This document shows, in pieces, positions 61,888 through 64,000 of a stretch of 64,000 nucleotides of DNA. The notes beneath the pieces are model-generated. The model ran no database searches. It had not been told where the DNA came from and saw nothing but the letters and a program-made list of their open reading frames with translations. Origin of the DNA: Pseudomonas frederiksbergensis (GTDB taxonomy: Bacteria > Pseudomonadota > Gammaproteobacteria > Pseudomonadales > Pseudomonadaceae). Position numbers and translations under genes: made by a program. Where the stretch lies: NCBI RefSeq assembly GCF_003732275.1, contig NZ_MOBM01000041.1, positions 62,001 to 126,000 on the forward strand, read 5' to 3'. Positions within the stretch are counted from its first letter, which is position 1; the number at the start of each line of letters is the position of its first letter.

Positions 61888-62475
61888 TTAGGGTTTCGGC
61901 GCCACACTCGTATCCGCCCCGAACCACTTCTGCGACAACGCTTCCAATCGCCCATCTCCCTTGATCCGCTGCAAGGCGTTTTCGAGGCTGGCGTGAAATG
62001 CCGGGTTACCTTTCTGAAACGGAATCGCCAGGCTCACCGGCGGACCGGCCTTCGGTTCTTCTTCCTTCAGCGTTTGTACCAACACCAGCGGTCGCGGCTG
62101 CTCTTCTTTCTGCGCGAGCAATTGCGCATCCGCGTAGCTGTAAGGTTCGGTGAAGTCGAAACGATCCTTAAGGTCCGGGGTCTGTGCTACGTGATTGATG
62201 GCCACGTCGTACTTGCCGCTTTCGACGCCGGCCAACAGATCGCCGGAATCGGTGACGACGAAGTCGGCCCGTACATCCAGCTCACCGGCCAGCAGTTGAC
62301 CCAACTCGACTTCGAAGCCGGTCAGTTTGTCGTCATCCTTGAAATTGAAGGGCGGTGTATTAGCCTCAAGGGCAATGCGCAATTCGCCACGGTCGTTTAC
62401 ATCGTCCATCAGTTCGGCATGAGCCAAAGGGCTCAAAAGGGGCAGCAGGCAGATCAGGCCAGGCAAAAAGCGCAT
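61888..62475 (-). CDS. Shortened family 3 solute-binding protein
   Basis: A 195-residue periplasmic protein: signal peptide (MRFLPGLICLLPLLSPLAHA), then ELRIALEANTPPFNFKDDDKLTGFEVELGQLLAG and DLLAGVESGKYDVAINHVAQTPDLKDRFDFTEPYSYADAQLL, typical of amino-acid-binding proteins. After that the family normally has about 60 more residues of lobe 2; here it passes almost directly to AFHASLENALQRIKGDGRLEALSQKWFG, the C-terminal motif. AAAGGAG precedes the ATG. No permease is adjacent. Either a natural short variant or a product of internal deletion. Confidence 0.82.
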   Translation of the reverse strand: MRFLPGLICLLPLLSPLAHAELMDDVNDRGELRIALEANTPPFNFKDDDKLTGFEVELGQLLAGELDVRADFVVTDSGDLLAGVESGKYDVAINHVAQTPDLKDRFDFTEPYSYADAQLLAQKEEQPRPLVLVQTLKEEEPKAGPPVSLAIPFQKGNPAFHASLENALQRIKGDGRLEALSQKWFGADTSVAPKP

Positions 62476-62610
62476 GGTCACTCCTTTGAATTCATTTATC
62501 GCGACGCGCTGTTCAGGCTCGCTTTGCTATGGTTGTCGTGTGCCTTCGACAACGAATGGCCGTGAAGTTGTCACGGTCGAGCGAATTTTACGGAAAAACT
62601 GGAGAAGAGA

Positions 62611-63036
62611 ATGAAAAGCTTTATGTCACGTGCAGCGTTGGCTGGCCTGTTGCTGAGTGCATCGATGCTGGCAACGGCTACTACACCGGCTCCCAAAGGT
62701 GCAGGAGTGTCCATCGTTTCTCCTGCGGATGGAGCCACGGTTCCGCAAACCGTCATCGTCAAGTTCGCTGTCGAGAACATTGCGCTCGCGCCTGCGGGCG
62801 ATGTCACCAAAAACACCGGCCATCACCACTTGCTGATCGATGTCGATAAACTGCCAGCCGCCGGTGCACCGATCCCCAACGATGCCAACCATCTGCACTT
62901 CGGCAAGGCGCAGACCCAGGCTGAAGTAAAGCTGACGCCGGGCAAACACACCTTGCAGCTGGAGCTGGGTGATAGCGGCCACATGCCCTTCGATCCGCCT
63001 ATCGTGTCGGAGAAAATCACCGTCAACGTTAAGTAA
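62611..63036 (+). CDS. DUF4399 periplasmic protein
   Basis: A 141-residue protein with signal peptide (AALAGLLLSASMLATATT). DUF4399 core: GVSIVSPADGATVPQTVIVKFAVENIALAP, then NTGHHHLLIDVD with three adjacent His, and HMPFDPPIVSEKITVNVK. Possibly metal-binding; function unknown. Terminator follows. Confidence 0.88.
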   Translation: MKSFMSRAALAGLLLSASMLATATTPAPKGAGVSIVSPADGATVPQTVIVKFAVENIALAPAGDVTKNTGHHHLLIDVDKLPAAGAPIPNDANHLHFGKAQTQAEVKLTPGKHTLQLELGDSGHMPFDPPIVSEKITVNVK

Positions 63037-63053
63037 CATTAGTCACGCCCATG

Positions 63054-63083
63054 AAAAAGGAGACCCGAAGGTCTCCTTTTTTT
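63054..63083. terminator. Bidirectional terminator between DUF4399 and serA
   Basis: Perfect stem AAAAAGGAGACC/GGTCTCCTTTTT with CGAA loop, with A-run and T-run on both sides. Confidence 0.92.
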
Positions 63084-63099
63084 GTCACTCAAGTAGCGA

Positions 63100-64000
63100 T
63101 CAGAACAACACGCGGCAACGAATAGTGCCGTTGATGTGCTGCAGCTTCTCTTGGGCCATTTCCGAGTATTCGGCATCGACGTCGATCACGACGTAGCCGA
63201 CTTTCTCGTTGGTCTGCAGGAACTGACCGGAAATGTTGATGCCGTTTTCGGCGAACACCTTGTTGATCTCGCTCATCACACCCGGAATGTTCTCGTGGAT
63301 GTGCAGCAGGCGGTGCTTGCCAGGGTGAGCCGGGAGGGCCACTTCCGGGAAGTTCACGGACGATACCGAAGTACCGTTGTCGCTGTACTTGACCAGTTTC
63401 TCCGCCACTTCCAGACCGATGTTGGCTTGCGCCTCAGCGGTGGAACCACCGATGTGCGGGGTCAGGATCACGTTGTCCAGGCCACGCAGCGGGCTTTCGA
63501 ACTCTTCTTCGTTGGAGCGCGGCTCCACCGGGAAGACGTCAATGGCCGCGCCGATCAGGTGCTTGTCCTTGATCGCGTCTGCCAGGGCGTCCAGTTCAAC
63601 AACAGTGCCGCGAGCAGCGTTGATCAGAATGCCGCCCTTCTTGATGGCGCGGATTTCTTTCTCGCCGATCATCCACTGGGTGGCTGCGGTTTCCGGAACG
63701 TGCAGGGTGACGATGTCGGACATGCCCAGCAGCTCGTGCAGGTTGCCGACCTGGGTGGCGTTACCCAGTGGCAGCTTGGTCACGGTGTCGTAGAAGTACA
63801 CCTGCATGCCAAGGCCTTCAGCCAGAACAGACAGTTGAGTACCGATCGAGCCGTAACCGACGATACCCAGTTTCTTGCCGCGGATTTCGAAGGAGTTGGC
63901 TGCGCTCTTGATCCAGCCGCCACGGTGGCAGGAAGCGTTCTTCTCAGGAATGCCGCGCAACAACAGGATCGCCTCGGCCAATACCAGCTCGGCTACGGAG
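63100..64000 (-). CDS. serA: D-3-phosphoglycerate dehydrogenase, C-terminal part (partial)
   Basis: About 300 residues of the first enzyme of serine synthesis; the 5' part is beyond the window. NAD-binding GKKLGIVGYGSIGTQLSVLAE, catalytic Arg in INAARGTVVELDAL, and catalytic His in LTPHIGGSTAEAQANIG. C-terminal ACT domain (HIHENIPGVMSEINKVFAENGINISGQFLQT) mediates serine feedback in E. coli. Ends LQHINGTIRCRVLF. Confidence 0.96.
   Translation of the reverse strand, partial: SVAELVLAEAILLLRGIPEKNASCHRGGWIKSAANSFEIRGKKLGIVGYGSIGTQLSVLAEGLGMQVYFYDTVTKLPLGNATQVGNLHELLGMSDIVTLHVPETAATQWMIGEKEIRAIKKGGILINAARGTVVELDALADAIKDKHLIGAAIDVFPVEPRSNEEEFESPLRGLDNVILTPHIGGSTAEAQANIGLEVAEKLVKYSDNGTSVSSVNFPEVALPAHPGKHRLLHIHENIPGVMSEINKVFAENGINISGQFLQTNEKVGYVVIDVDAEYSEMAQEKLQHINGTIRCRVLF

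Overview
This window is a piece of a Pseudomonas chromosome, most likely from the P. fluorescens complex. The support is high GC with GC-rich third positions, gene orders that match well-known Pseudomonas neighbourhoods (trxA-rho-ubiD, zapA-6S RNA-ygfA-pepP-ubiH, gcvTHP, argE/argA, spuI/spuABCDEFGH followed by an acylase), and many REP-type inverted repeats typical of fluorescent pseudomonads. No tRNA, rRNA, CRISPR array, prophage, insertion sequence or transposase was seen. Nearly everything is housekeeping or metabolic.

Layout. 1-6.7 kb: end of an amino-acid-type binding protein gene, a divergent GntR/FCD regulator, thioredoxin, Rho, and a ubiD-ferredoxin reductase pair. 6.7-12.2 kb: mostly minus-strand genes for the GlpT transporter (with GlpR-like operators), a quinone oxidoreductase, an EVE-domain protein, and the zapB-like/zapA/6S RNA/5-formyl-THF cyclo-ligase set. 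12.4-16.9 kb: UPF0149, pepP, and two FAD monooxygenases of ubiquinone synthesis in one forward cluster. 17-24.6 kb: an iron-type binding protein and fused permease, then gcvT, gcvH and gcvP. 24.7-31 kb: minus-strand DUF2388, NfeD/SPFH pair, an orphan secretion-type ATPase, an IlvM-like ACT protein facing an Lrp regulator, and a CYTH-CHAD protein. 31-34 kb: argE and argA.

34-41.5 kb is a sulfur-starvation block: an orphan tauA, an OprD-type porin, lsfA, and ssuE-ssuA-ssuC-ssuB-ssuF. The monooxygenase genes expected with these (ssuD and tauD) are both absent from the window. Promoter regions here are AT-rich and carry clear inverted repeats.

41.6-53.3 kb is the polyamine block: a TetR regulator, divergent gamma-glutamylpolyamine synthetase spuI, then spuABCDEFGH, which imports putrescine/spermidine through an ABC transporter and degrades them by gamma-glutamylation and transamination. 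Strong hairpins lie before and after spuD. 53.4-64 kb: an HD protein facing a GlxA-type regulator, an Ntn acylase (HacB type), a thioredoxin-like DUF6436 protein, an alpha/beta hydrolase, DUF2059, a 2OG-Fe(II) oxygenase with DUF523, an abnormally short binding protein, DUF4399, and the 3' part of serA running off the window.

Fifteen inverted-repeat elements of three sequence families sit between genes, mostly just downstream of genes or between convergent ones. I did not find a clearly new biological system. The most distinctive points are the ssu operon lacking ssuD, the inverted repeats of the sulfur block, the hairpins bracketing spuD, the shortened binding protein, and the ACT-domain/Lrp pair.
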